From the NCBI GenBank assembly GCA_023053545.1, contig JAKZAN010000002.1, forward strand, positions 8,800,790 to 8,864,789: a DNA stretch of 64,000 nucleotides, in the 5' to 3' direction. A program made the translations under genes and the position numbers. Origin of the DNA: Lepidurus packardi. Its lineage: Eukaryota; Arthropoda; Branchiopoda; Notostraca; Triopsidae. The notes beneath the pieces are model-generated. The model worked only from the letters and a program-made list of their open reading frames with translations. It was not told the origin of the DNA and searched no databases. Positions 12,430-24,948 of this stretch are shown in pieces (position 1 is the first letter of the stretch; every line of letters begins with the position of its first letter).

Positions 12430-12712
12430 AGGCCTTTTTCAGCGAAGGTTCAATTGTGCGTTGTGCCAGCACAATGTTTATATGCTCCTTCGCTGAAACG
12501 CGCCCGTGCCGCACAATATTTACATCTCGCTGCTCATTGTTTAGTTGTGCCAGCACAACTGCTGAAACACGACTGTTCGTGGGTTTATGTCTACCTTTTC
12601 AAACGTCGATAGGACAACCAAGTGAAAGCTGTAAGTTTGCAATATTTTTAGCTGTGCCAGTCTTCCTAAATTACTTTTGGTAACCTTCTCTATTCTTTCA
12701 GTTTCAGGCAAA

Positions 12713-13962
12713 ATGTTGGAACCAGCGTTGGCACTTTGTGTCAACCACGTAATTCAGGACTTATTTGAAGAAAGTTATTTTTCCGAAGACGAAGCAGATT
12801 CAGATGATGATTGGAGCAGTTCAGTAACTACCCTTTCTCTTGCATGCCAGGCGTTGTCTGGCATGAAGTATGCTCGATTTGTTGGAGAGTCACAGTTCGT
12901 AACAAAATAATACTTTGGTTTAGCAAATAGTTTGGATAACAGAGATATATCTATTACAGGTTCTTACAACTTGAAGTTCCCAGCTACTCTGATGATGTCT
13001 TTCGTAGCCACTTCCGAATGAATCGAAAGACATTTGGCTGCTTGGTCTCATTCTGCGAGGCCAACTATCCATACAACGCAGCAAGAGGTGGCCACCAGCC
13101 AATGGAAGTAGCTGAAATGTGCTACATTACCGTATGGTACCTGGCTAACCAGTGTACTATGCGGGAAATGTCAGTGTTGTTTGACCGGCACCTCACCTCT
13201 ATTTGGCGTTCCATTGACAGAATCACGTCGATTCTGGAACGACACCAAGAAGAATTTATAAAGTGGCCAGCTAATGAAGAACAACCTTCGATTGCGGACC
13301 ATTTTTCATTCCGGGCTGGTTTTCCTAACGCGATCGGTGCAATCGATGGAACGCACATTAAGATAGATGCACCATCAGTCGAGCAGAAATCATACCTTAA
13401 CAGAAAGTTTTTTCATTCTGTTAATTTACTAGCCGTGTGTCTTCCCAATCGCGCCTTCTCATACATTTTTGCTGGGTTCCCGGGCAGTGTACATGATGCG
13501 CGTGTCTTTAAGAATTCCGGGCTCTACAGAACAACTTCAGCCGATCGGAGGAGCTTGTTCCGGAACGAATCATATCACTTACTCGGGGACTCAGCTTTTC
13601 CGTGCCTTGACTGGCTCATTCCAGCTTTTAGGCATTCGAGTGCGAACACCCGCCAGAGAAGAAAGTTCAATGCAAATCATTCCTCAACGAGAGTAGTAAT
13701 TGAAAATTCTTTTGGCGAATTGAAAATGACCTGGCGAAGACTTTTATATGTTAAAGCACACGTTAATAGAGTGGTCCGGATAATCGTTTCCTGCTGCGTT
13801 CTACACAATCTCCGCATTCAACAACGGGATGTGGATTTTATGAATGGTGATGCTGTTGACCCGCTTGAAGAAGACAACGGACCCGACGGCGAGGCAGAAG
13901 CCAATAATGACAGATGTGGCACGGAAAAGAGAAACAACCTTGTTGAACTAATTGGTATCTGA
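12713..13962 (+). CDS. Harbinger transposase (HARBI1/DDE_Tnp_4 family)
   Basis: This nuclease cuts and rejoins the transposon ends in the nucleus. I place exons at 12713-12898 and 12943-13962 (44-nt intron, GT-AG, phase 0), giving 401 aa. The large exon alone holds the whole catalytic core. In this model the acidic triad is D197 in GAIDGTH, D247 in HDARVF and E316 in VVIENSFGELK. Other family marks are FPGSVHD, LLGDSAFP and CCVLHNL. The N-terminus is acidic, then comes a helix-turn-helix-like stretch (MREMSVLFDRHLTSIWRSIDRI). The first intron could use other acceptors, such as the AG at 12958-12959, but only with a different donor to keep phase. A start at 12677 lacks ATG support. No disabling change is seen. 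Confidence 0.88.
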
Positions 13963-14021
13963 ACTTTATTTCCTGAAATCAATATAAAAATATATATAAA
14001 ACACTTTGAAACAGTAAAAAT

Positions 14022-15114
14022 CTATTCCGAGTCAGAGCTACGACGCCTCTTTTTTCCGCCTTTTTTAAGGCTTCTGATGGCATCCACCAAGTCTGCTGTT
14101 GCTTTCAGCTTCTTTTCGTCTACTTCTTTCCGATAACGCGCTTCTTCTTCGGCTCTCACTTGTCTTTTTTGTTCGCGCTCCTAAAGAGAACACAAGTTCA
14201 GTTCTACAATTCAATTTGAAATTGTTTTTTCTGAACATACCTTCAGCATATTAATTTTTTTTTCTTCGAGCCTCTTCAGATCCTCCATGCACTTAAGCAA
14301 GTTTTCAGACTGTTCGGTTCCGCGGTTTGGTCTTCGGGGCCTAGAAGTAGATAGGGTCGTGTCTTCATCCTCCAATAAGTCATCCTTGGCAAGTTCGTTG
14401 GGTGCAGGTGCTCGTACACCACCCTGTAGGGAGTCTGACAAGGCCACTGGAGTGATCGAATGAGTTTCACCTAAAATGAAATATTCTTAAAACTTCATTT
14501 TTTCATGCAGATTTAACAAAATACCTATGAAAGCGTGCAGTTCCTCATAGTATAAAGGAGGGCTGACATGACCGTTCCCCGTTTGATTTTTCGCTTTGTC
14601 GACGTAAGCAGAATATGTAGACTTCATTTTCCTCCACTGGGCGTATACTTTGTTTGACGCGTCAGTCTTCGGTATGTTGATGCCTTTTTGACGTAGCTGG
14701 TCTGCTACAAGATTCCAGAAAACCAGCTTTGGAGTTTTTTTGTCTTCCATCTCCGAACGTCTTTGAGAAAGAATAGCGATCAGCTTTAACCGGGCTTCAT
14801 GGTCCTTGGCTCGAGCCTCCTTGCTCCTTCTGTTCGTCCACAGATCTCCGTCTTCGTCATCGTTTTCTTCTACTTGCGGACCATGTTCTTCCTGTGTTGG
14901 GAGGATCTGGAGATAGTCAGGGATGTACTGAATCGGAACGCCAAGGTGTTTGGGGGAACCTGTAAGTTCAGTCATTAAAGCAAACATATAGAAACTTTTA
15001 GAAATTGTAGTAATACTTACCGTTTGGAAAATCGACACTAAAAACAAAATGTTCTTCATCACGATGAACTATAGTTCCCCGCTGAAATATTTCCTCAAAG
15101 GTAATATGCTCCAT
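14022..15114 (-). CDS. Harbinger-encoded Myb/SANT-like DNA-binding protein, 4 exons
   Basis: This is the second protein of the transposon. In the superfamily the Myb-like partner binds the transposase, carries it into the nucleus and helps it reach the ends. Exons are 15021-15114, 14525-14959, 14241-14470 and 14022-14180, all with canonical sites and matching phase, giving 305 aa. A trihelix/MADF-like domain spans roughly residues 70-175, with spaced tryptophans and basic residues (FWNLVADQLRQKGI...NKVYAQWRKMKS). The C-terminal third is a charged predicted coiled coil ending in a lysine/arginine-rich tail (KKGGKKRRR) that looks like a nuclear localisation signal. Its stop is 59 bp from the transposase stop on the opposite strand. 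A - strand AATAAA at 13965-13970 lies just past the transposase stop codon. Confidence 0.85.
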
Positions 15115-15556
15115 GGCGTGTTAAAACGAAGGGGGGTTAACTGTGGTAAACTCTCTTCGAACGATGTCGGTATTGTGAATGAGAAACAGTGTTTACAACA
15201 ACAGGAAAAGTAATGGAAAATCAAAAGAAAGTAATGAATGCGGATGTCAAGTTTCTTTTCTCCAAACTCGTGTATTTCCAGGAATAAAATTTTATTGATT
15301 CACAATCCCACAAGAGACATTTCTCGTCCCTTTCCCCATTGACTTTTGAAATTACCGCGCCAGGAAACAGGGAGCAGAGCTGTGGCACAGCTTTTGAGCT
15401 GTTCCCTCGATCCAAAGCACAACTGGACGCACAGTCCAAGGCACAGTCGCTGAAACAGGACTGCGCGGCACAGAAGGCACGCACAATATCGCTGAAACAG
15501 CCTGTTCCTTGCACAACCGTAGCACAGCACAATTGAACCTTCGCTGAAAAAGGCCT

Positions 15557-15559
15557 TAG
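15557..15559. repeat. Target site duplication (right copy, TAG)
   Basis: This is the right-hand partner of the TAG at 12427-12429. Confidence 0.7.
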
Positions 15560-15640
15560 ATAACCGTGAAAATAAAGTTCGGACGAAAACAAACTTGCAT
15601 TTATTTTCAGGTAGAATTTCGCCGAAATTTCAAAGCCATT

Positions 15641-17505
<1,865 letters not shown>

Positions 17506-17525
17506 TGATCGTTATGAAATTGTTC

Positions 17526-17531
17526 AATAAA
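17526..17531 (+). terminator. Poly(A) signal of ATE1
   Basis: A canonical AATAAA lies 21 bp past the ATE1 stop codon, with G/T-rich sequence about 15-40 bp downstream. Confidence 0.65.
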
Positions 17532-17663
17532 CTTTACGTACGTTAGGCTTTGTTTGGGTTTTAAAAATAGTGTACTTGCCAAATAGTCATCTGTTTTTAG
17601 GATATAAATAATTAAGTAAGATTACCCCTCAACTCCAAGTATATAATACTCGGTTGTACATAC

Positions 17664-19424
17664 TTAGCCTAATGGCCGGTCAAAGAGTTGGGCATTGAGC
17701 GAATAGTAGGAAGGTGCTTGATCGCAATCGACGTTATACCACCAATCGCATACGAAAAATTGCTGATGGAAAAGCGTGCCTTCTGGGCAGATAAACGCGT
17801 GTGCACGTCCATCAGCTTGGCAAATATGGAACACCTGAAACCAAGACAAGAGTTGTACTAAGCGTTTCACTTTTACTTTCTTAAAAAGTTTCTTTTAACT
17901 TTTCTGCAGCATGCAACTGCAACGAACTTCAAAGAAAAAGATGACATACCTGACACTGGGCTTCTACGTCTGCGTAATAGCCCCGGTAGGATTGGCTAGC
18001 GCATAAAAACGAGGTCGGCGGCGGTAATTCGTAAACCGGGTAATCTACACCAGGTTCGCCAGGAATGGACCCTGTTAAGCTAGGTTGGTTCAAGTATTCT
18101 TCTGGCACACGCACGTACTGACCTGCAAAGTGAAGGTTGATTACCTAAACAGGTAATTAGGGTGCACGAACATAACGCAAACATGGGCATGAAAAAAAAA
18201 TCACAAAACCTGCTATTTAATAAATTGATATTTACCAATGGTGGCATAACGAGGAGTTGAATTCTTGTTCGGGTTTCTCAAGGACGCTCGACTTTTGCTA
18301 ATCGAAAGAGGGCCATCGGGAGCGTTCAAAGGATTGTAGACGGGGACAATATTGTCTTCGTCAAAAGAAGCTGTGTTAGTAACTGATAATTTCGCTGATT
18401 GATGACGCAAAAAAGACGGCGTGCGTGACGTTACAAAGCGAGGAGCTTCTTCACGCTCACGACTTACAAGCAAACCCATTCCAAGTCCATTAGGCGCTCT
18501 TGTTGATGGTTCGTAATAAAAAACTTGGTTGATTGGAGTGGGATTACGTAACCTGTCAGTTATTGTCTTAAGACTTTGATCTGCCACATTGCGTATGGAT
18601 AAGAGTGCAGAATCCACTTCAACTTGGGTTTTAACTAGGTCTGGGTCAACGTAAACGGGGCTGTTTTTCTTTTTGTTGACCGCCATGCCGTAAAACATGG
18701 TCATCGGTTCTAAGATGGCTGAGATATTGCGCGAATAGGTTTCATCTACAGGGTAATAAACTGGCCTGTGATTTGAAGGTTTAGGTGCTACGCCGAAGCC
18801 CGTATCGACGGTTTTTTCTGGCAAATACTCGTACGATTTGATAGTTACAGGACGATAAGTGGAAGGTCGGATGATTTCGCCTTCGTAATTGGACGAGTTA
18901 TGCAAATGGAACCTAACGTACTCTGTAAGCTGCTCCGCGTCCTCCTCTTCTGTTGATGTTAGCTCAGGTGCAGGTGCTCGAGAAGCAAAGTGTTGTTTTA
19001 GCTGATTTAACGACAACTGCTCATTGTGATGAGCTTCGTAAAATTTGCGTTCGGACGACGGACGATACACTGGGAAAACGCGCGCTCTTTTCTCGATTTT
19101 TGCATTATTTCCATGGCGGCAATGTGCCATTATGCAGGCCACTGTTACATATGATTAGAACAGTATTAGAACACTTTATATTAGAGATCTTAGCAAAATT
19201 AGCACGGTAGTGTGAAACTATGGCATTTGTGAACGAAAATATAACAATTATTGCAGAACTAAAACATTGTATGGCAAAACTGTAGCAAGTTTAACTAAAA
19301 TGCAAAAAAGTGTACTAGGTTTGTTAGGTATCTGCAACTTAATTTTCTTGAAAAATCTAACCTACAATACAACTTTGCAAGTTTAACACTACTCACAAAT
19401 GAATAGGAAGTTGAGTGGTTTCAT
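17664..19424 (-). CDS. Secreted chitin-binding protein with one peritrophin-A domain (CPAP1-like), 4 exons
   Basis: This is probably an extracellular cuticle or extracellular-matrix protein. Exons are 19397-19424, 18236-19141, 17950-18122 and 17664-17834, phases consistent, 425 aa. The 28-nt first exon was found because it supplies an ATG, a hydrophobic start and a GTGAGT donor; spliced in phase it gives MKPLNFLFILACIMA, a convincing signal peptide. The large exon is a low-similarity linker rich in P, T, S and N with RVFPVYRP near its start. The C-terminus carries a type-2 chitin-binding domain with six cysteines (FLCAS...CQ..FHIC...FICPEGTLFHQ...VCDWW..VDC). One domain preceded by a long linker is the CPAP1 layout. 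The gene converges with ATE1; the stops are 158 bp apart. Confidence 0.85.
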
Positions 19425-21235
19425 GTTTCGAGAAGCCCAAATCCAAAATAAGGTATAAATCACTTCGTGAAACTGCAAACTTTTATCGGACACCAATCAA
19501 GATAAGCAAAGGGTTTAAAAAAAGGAGAACTGTTTGTTATTCGATGGGCAAGTGCAAGTGCGTTGAGTATGTCTTTGACGTCCAAGTTTTATCAGTTCTA
19601 GTACGAATGCGTGGTAGGTGTAGCGTATCTATACAGTACTGCTAGCAAAAAGTCTACTTTCACTTTCAACTAGATGAGTATTATTCGGCGACTGCAAAAT
19701 AGCGAGCATCTTTTACCAAGACAAACCAAGGACACGATCTACCACACACAATACCATTGGGTCATATTACGGTTATTTCGTTTTGCGATCCTCGAACAAA
19801 GTACGATAATTCCTAGCAATTATGCCCAAACAATTCAAATTAACAAGTCATCACTGTCATATTTTCCGTAAATAACAAACAGAATTGGACAAAACAAAGA
19901 GCTTTTACGATCATTAAAAATGCCTGAGAATCACGCTTTCGCAAGTCTCCAAAGCTTAAAAAGTACACAATGTAGCTGTCAACAACATAATGAATGTATT
20001 TATATTACACGAAAAAATTCGCACGTCGGTGACAATTTTAGATAATTTTCTTTTGTAACTTGGATTCTAAGTCGGTCTTCTCCGCAACATATGGCGAGGT
20101 AATTGGATCTGTCGTGGCAAAATCTCCTTTTAAGATAAAAATAAAATAAGAACGAAGCTTCAGAAACCTATTCTTGCTTCCATAAATACTTAAGAAAAAA
20201 AGTTTGCTTTTTGACACTTTTATTTTGTAAAGAAAATTTGGCTTCCAAATTGTGCAAGGCCTCGACATGACCAAAAATCAGCTTGTGGATTCACTTGGGT
20301 GCCAGTAACCATAAAAGCCCGAGATTTCCCTCATTAGCGGTTTTCGGAACATTTCCCAGATTGAAAATGCAGGATTCAAAAACCAAACGAGTCACCCACG
20401 ACCCAAGTGAATAAGTCTTTGTACACAGAGGAATTCGGTATCATTCAATCTGGAACTGAGAAGAAAACTAAGAATTATGAGGCTACGCTGGACAATCGGA
20501 TTACACAAAATGGGAAAGTCTCCGGCGTGAATAAAGGGGACTTGATTAAAGCATATGTAGAATTCAGGGACATTCTGGTGCTTTAGAAGCAGAAAGCTTT
20601 TTATAGGTGTACACATGGACTCGAAAGTCAATAAAAGAAAAGAAACAAACGAAAAAAACTTAAATGAGAGAGAGCGTATCGTGTCAAAAAGTAGGGTGAA
20701 GGCCAGCTGAGTACTACAAAACTGAAAACCAACCATACGCCATACATCAAGACTACGGTGAGCATTTCTATCCCATTTCTAGATCACGGTACGTAGTAAA
20801 CTCTGAAGTATTTGGTACTCGACAGCCTTAAAATAATGTCCGCACGTGAGTCAAAGAATGGAAAGAAATTACCCCCGTAGCAAGTTTATTTAAACACCTT
20901 TGACCTCACTCAACTTTTCAACCACCACCACACATTTGCGACGTAACACTTTCGCCGACAAAGCGTGTCTTGCTATTTACGAACATTGTGAGGTTGATCT
21001 CCTATTCGTAATTGCAACGAAAGGGAAAAATAGGGCTTTTACCACAACCATTTTCTCTTTCGTACTTTTCCTATCTTCTTTCTTTTTCAAGGTAATTAAG
21101 AAAAAAGAACCGAGAGTGAGTAAAGAACGACTAATTTGCGGCTTGTAAAACTAGTACACAAATCCCAGAACCACAAAAGCATGCACAGTTCTTTAAAAGA
21201 AACATACCATAACGATGGGAATCCACTATAAGCAC
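19425..21235. other. Intergenic region between CPAP1-like gene and CDC26
   Basis: No gene is recognised. Short open frames lack family similarity. An 11-bp inverted repeat (TTCACTTGGGT near 20290 and ACCCAAGTGAA near 20400) is the only structure noted. Confidence 0.5.
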
Positions 21236-21451
21236 TTATTGTGGCACCCTAGGTTGAGGATCATAGCCAATTCGCTCGTGGACTACTTCTCGCCGGATTT
21301 TAGTAGGTCCCCCAATACTTTCTAGAGCAGCTCCTGAGACTGAAGGGGTTTCCATGGCATTTGATTTAGATTTAAGGGCTTTTTTAACCTGGTCGAACTC
21401 CTGGAGATCGTCTATCTTCAGTTCAATGCGAGTAAGTGCTCGTCGCGACAT
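21236..21451 (-). CDS. CDC26: Anaphase-promoting complex subunit CDC26, single exon
   Basis: This small APC/C subunit stabilises the TPR subunit APC6/CDC16 by inserting its N-terminus into the TPR groove. The protein is 71 aa and has both hallmark blocks: an N-terminal MSRRALTRIELKIDDLQEF and a C-terminal HERIGYDPQPR. The linker between them is shorter than in the roughly 85-aa vertebrate protein. ATG at 21449-21451 is preferred because the vertebrate protein also starts with M-x-R-R just before the TRxELKxDD motif. It is intronless within the coding region. It diverges from TMEM135 with about 700 bp between start codons. Confidence 0.9.
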   Translation of the reverse strand: MSRRALTRIELKIDDLQEFDQVKKALKSKSNAMETPSVSGAALESIGGPTKIRREVVHERIGYDPQPRVPQ

Positions 21452-22149
21452 AGAAAAACTGGAAACAGATAGTCGAGAGTTTAAAACAATGCATACAAAA
21501 AAGAAACTAAAGGACTTCAAAATAAAAGATAACTGGTTAGATTGTACTGCTACGTGTGTTTCTTCCTTTTATTTACACTCCAAAATGAAGATTTATTTGT
21601 AGAAATCAGCACATTTTGTCGCAAAATTGTTGATAGTCCTCAAGTCCTCATGCAAAGATGCTGCAACATCAGAGCAAAAAAGTTGTACTTGCAGACGGTA
21701 CTATCTCAGCGACACCAAAAAAGCCTCCTCGTTATTTAGTTGGGGATTTTATAATCCCCGCCGGAAACAGCAAAAGTGGGAAGGTTGGACGTTCAACAGT
21801 GAGACGTCCGCTTTATTTTATCTCGTTTCCTCTATTAAAAGGGTTTTCGCTCCACCAAAAGTCAGCCAAAATTTAGAGTATGTATAATAGCAATAAGTAA
21901 AAAAAAAAACAACCTCTTAATTTACGAAGTTGTGCAGATTTTGGACTTTAAATTTTTGTTATGATTCACTCCGCTGGTTACCATACAATTTGTTCTTGTC
22001 TGCCATCTCTGAAGCGAACAAGCAAGTAGAGCAGGAAGCGGGAAAATTGATCGTCCGTTTATCGAGATAAGATAATATTAAGATATCACAGACACGATAA
22101 AACAGACCGTAGTATCTCTATTGCATCTACCAAATAGTTTATTGCGAAC
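21452..22149. other. Divergent promoter region of CDC26 and TMEM135
   Basis: About 700 bp lie between two head-to-head start codons. A 72-codon + strand ORF at 21658-21876 is open but unrecognised and has no ATG-proximal or splice support as a gene; I treat it as chance or UTR. Confidence 0.5.
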
Positions 22150-23737
22150 ATGAATAGTCATAGCAAGTTACAGTTGCCCTACAATTGTTACGAAGTGGGC
22201 CATACGTGGACGCCGTTTTGTAGTCATGCAGCCGCTGGAGTTGGCTTTTTTTGCTTCAAAGAAGCTCTCAAGATTTACGGATCCGTTTACTTGGTAATTT
22301 GTATTGTCATCCAAGCCCTTTGATTGACGTTCTCTTTCATTAGATCTCGACGTTGCTACGGGGAAAGGTACCCGATAAAGAAGGTTGGAAGAAACTCCTT
22401 CTTTCCATTTTGCGATCATCGACCTTCTTGAGCTATAATGCCTTCGGCTTCCTCAGCTTCTTTTGCTTGTGCCGGTAAAAATCCCACTTTCATATACTTT
22501 CGCAGAAGTACCAAAAATAGAAGTAAAATTATTTTTTTTCCCTTCCAGATGCGTCCTGGGTGGATTTAGCGCGCAATCCAGTGCTTTTGTACCAGCTTTT
22601 CTTGCAAGTTATTTAGCCGTTTTGGTAGAGCCACCGAGCAGGCGCAGGATGCTAGCTATTTATGTCACAAACATCGTAAAGAACCTAAGAAAAAATTTCA
22701 GATGACGGGCACTTCATCATTTCTTATAGGCTTCCGAAACACTTTTTCGCATGATGGTCTACAGAGGCTATATTAAGCCTATCCCTAAAGGGGAGGTTTT
22801 CGTATTTATGAGCACGTTAGCTGCTCTAATGTACTGGTTCCGAGTCACGCGCAAATCCAATGACGGCTTGCATTCATTGACCAGGCATAAAACCCTTTAT
22901 GAGCTATATTTTTTTAATCATGTAAGATACCCACAGGTTTATCATAGGCCCAGAGGAAACTATACAATACCGCGAAAGACAATCAACACGTACGCAGAGA
23001 GTGCCAACCAGCATTTGGGGTCGCTTGCTAGCTGTAAAACATTTATCGTGTCCCCATAACAATGGTTGCATTCACTATATTGCCAGAGTAAATTGACACC
23101 CTAGATATTGTTTAAACTTTTCATTTTTGCGAATTTAGGGCCTGTTGCGGAAATTTCTCCTTGGAGTTGGAATGCATTTGGGGTTATCTGTAGCAATTAG
23201 CATTCCAGCCAGCATTAAAAACCCATATAAACTCATCTTTGCAATTATGCAGAATAAGCACGCACGATTTGGTGCCTTTCTAGCCTCTTTAAACGGCCTA
23301 TTTAGGGTAACATAACTTTTCTTAACTGATCCCAAAACAATTATCTCTTTTTAAAAGGCTGCCAGCTGTGCTTTACGATGGATTCGCAATCGAGATGACC
23401 CACGTCATGCCATTCCTGCAGGAGCGGTGTCGGGATTATCGATGCTGTTTTATCCCAACACAACAATTGCACTCTATTCAGCGTGGAAAACAATAGAAGT
23501 GAGACCCGAGTTATGCATTATAATTTTATTAAAGATAACGCGTTTGGTTTGCTTTTATTTTTTTAGGCAATCTATAGAGCGGGTATAGTCGCAGGCAAGT
23601 TGCCATCCTTTCCTGGCTTCGCGGAGCTATTGTACGCTTTATCGACGGCTACTCTTTTTCACGCCGCAGTTATGGAACCTCATAATTTGAAACCATCCTA
23701 CTGGAAATTTTTGGCACGTATCACGGATAATAAGTAG
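22150..23737 (+). CDS. TMEM135: Transmembrane protein 135 (TMEM135), 8 exons
   Basis: TMEM135 is a multipass protein linked to mitochondrial dynamics and peroxisomal/lipid metabolism. Exons are 22150-22293, 22344-22474, 22549-22675, 22730-22884, 22937-23087, 23139-23306, 23358-23498 and 23567-23737, giving 395 aa (vertebrate about 458). Landmarks are the cysteine-containing N-terminus YNCYEVGHTW, ALKIYGSVYL, FVPAFLASYLAVLVEPPSRR, ASETLFRM, ALRWIRNRDDPRHAIPAGAVSGLSMLFYPNTTIALY and PSYWKFL near the end, with hydrophobic segments throughout. Intron 4 (22885-22936, 52 nt) uses a GC donor (CCAG|GCATAA). This is the only junction that joins HSLTR to FIIGPEE in phase, as the family alignment requires. 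Confidence 0.9.
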
Positions 23738-24058
23738 ATGGCGTTATGTTAAGAAAAGTGGATGTATTAATACCAAAAATCTTGCTAGGATCGCTGAAAT
23801 GAATCGAAACTTGCTGGATCAGTTTGGCCTAGAAAGCACAAAATGTGTACCAAATTTTGTTCCCAAATTTGAACTCCAGTATATTAGCCAGCACATGAAG
23901 AGAGAACTTCAAATCTTGCCAGCTAGTTAGCTGTTCCAGATGTAATAGTACAAAGAAAGGATAAAAGAAACGTTAAGAAGTATATGACAGACATATTACC
24001 TCTTGCCTTGATACATTGGGGGTTCTAGTTAGTCGTACAACAATAATACACACAAGTT
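23738..24058. other. Convergent 3' region of TMEM135 and SYF2
   Basis: A short stretch between two convergent stop codons, expected to hold both 3' UTRs. No gene is seen. Confidence 0.6.
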
Positions 24059-24948
24059 TTACACTGCAGTTCCTCTTTCCAAATTTTGCTTGATTTCGGT
24101 AGTGTACTGGCCGTAGAAACGTTCCAATTTCTTGTTGAAACGCATGTTGCGCTCGTTAATGTAGTCAATGTCTGCGTCATCATCATGGCGACGTCTACGG
24201 CTGTACTTGTTCCGTTTCTCGATCCTAAAATGGGGAAAAAAGTTACCGGAAATCAATCCTTCATTTGAAGGGCACGTACTGTTTTTCTAAGTCGGCCACC
24301 ATACGATCAACAGCTTCTGGTTTGTCCACATGAAGACCATGGACGATGGTGTTACGCTGAGCATAAAAGGCATCTCCCAACTTGGCTTTCTCTTCTTCAT
24401 ACTCGTCTTTATCTGGGCGTATATTTTTAACCAAACTGCTATAATGTCTGATTGTCGCTTGTTCAAAGTCCGCGAAACCAGTATCAGGATTCTTGAGCTT
24501 CTTTTTCCTGTAATACTTTTCAGCGTCTGTTGCTTGAATGTCCAAGTTTTTCACGCGATCATAGCTTAAGCCCTAAGAAACCAACTACAGTAAGAATTTT
24601 GAGTAAACGAATCAAACTAACAAGTTTACCTTGTCTTCTGCTTCTTTGACTCGAACTTCCTTTTCTATAATCCAGTCCGCTTTCATTTTACGAGACTCCC
24701 AGTTGCTCGGTAATTTACTGCGTTTGTCTTCTTCAACTACTTCTTGATGATTCTTGACTCTGGCCTCATTCTAGAATAACACAAAGAGCAAAGAATCCGA
24801 TTACAAAACAACTCCCAAGTTATCGTGCCTAAAACAAACAGGTTAAACTTACTCTGCGTTGATGGAGTTTTCTCAGTCTTTCTAAGCGTTCTGCACTTTT
24901 TTCATCAGTCGAGGACGAGCAACTTGCCTCACTATTAGGTAAACTCAT
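24059..24948 (-). CDS. SYF2: Pre-mRNA-splicing factor SYF2, 4 exons
   Basis: SYF2 is a component of the NineTeen-complex-related part of the catalytic spliceosome in the nucleus. Exons are 24853-24948, 24630-24770, 24280-24572 and 24059-24224, with phases 0, 0, 2, giving 231 aa (human 243). It is a charged, largely helical protein. Diagnostic stretches are [69 protein letters not shown] and the conserved end [21 protein letters not shown]. The N-terminal acidic leader is shorter than in vertebrates. Confidence 0.95.

Larger units (their letters stand above)
12430..15556. mobile_element. Intact PIF/Harbinger DNA transposon, 3.1 kb
   Basis: The element starts AGGCCTTTTTCAGCGAAGGT and ends with the exact reverse complement. 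The terminal inverted repeat is 30 bp at 12430-12459 and 15527-15556 with no mismatch. The 3-bp repeat TAG flanks it at 12427-12429 and 15557-15559 as a target duplication. Inside are a + strand DDE transposase (12713-13962) and a convergent - strand Myb/SANT-like protein (14022-15114), the usual two-gene layout of the superfamily. Neither frame carries a stop or frameshift once introns are removed. Subterminal GCTGAAAC motifs recur at both ends. Matching repeats plus open frames suggest a recent, possibly still mobile insertion. Confidence 0.9.

Noticed and set aside
12949..12960. Alternative transposase acceptor ATTACAG
   Set aside because: With the GTAACA donor it puts a stop in frame; the acceptor at 12942 keeps the frame open.
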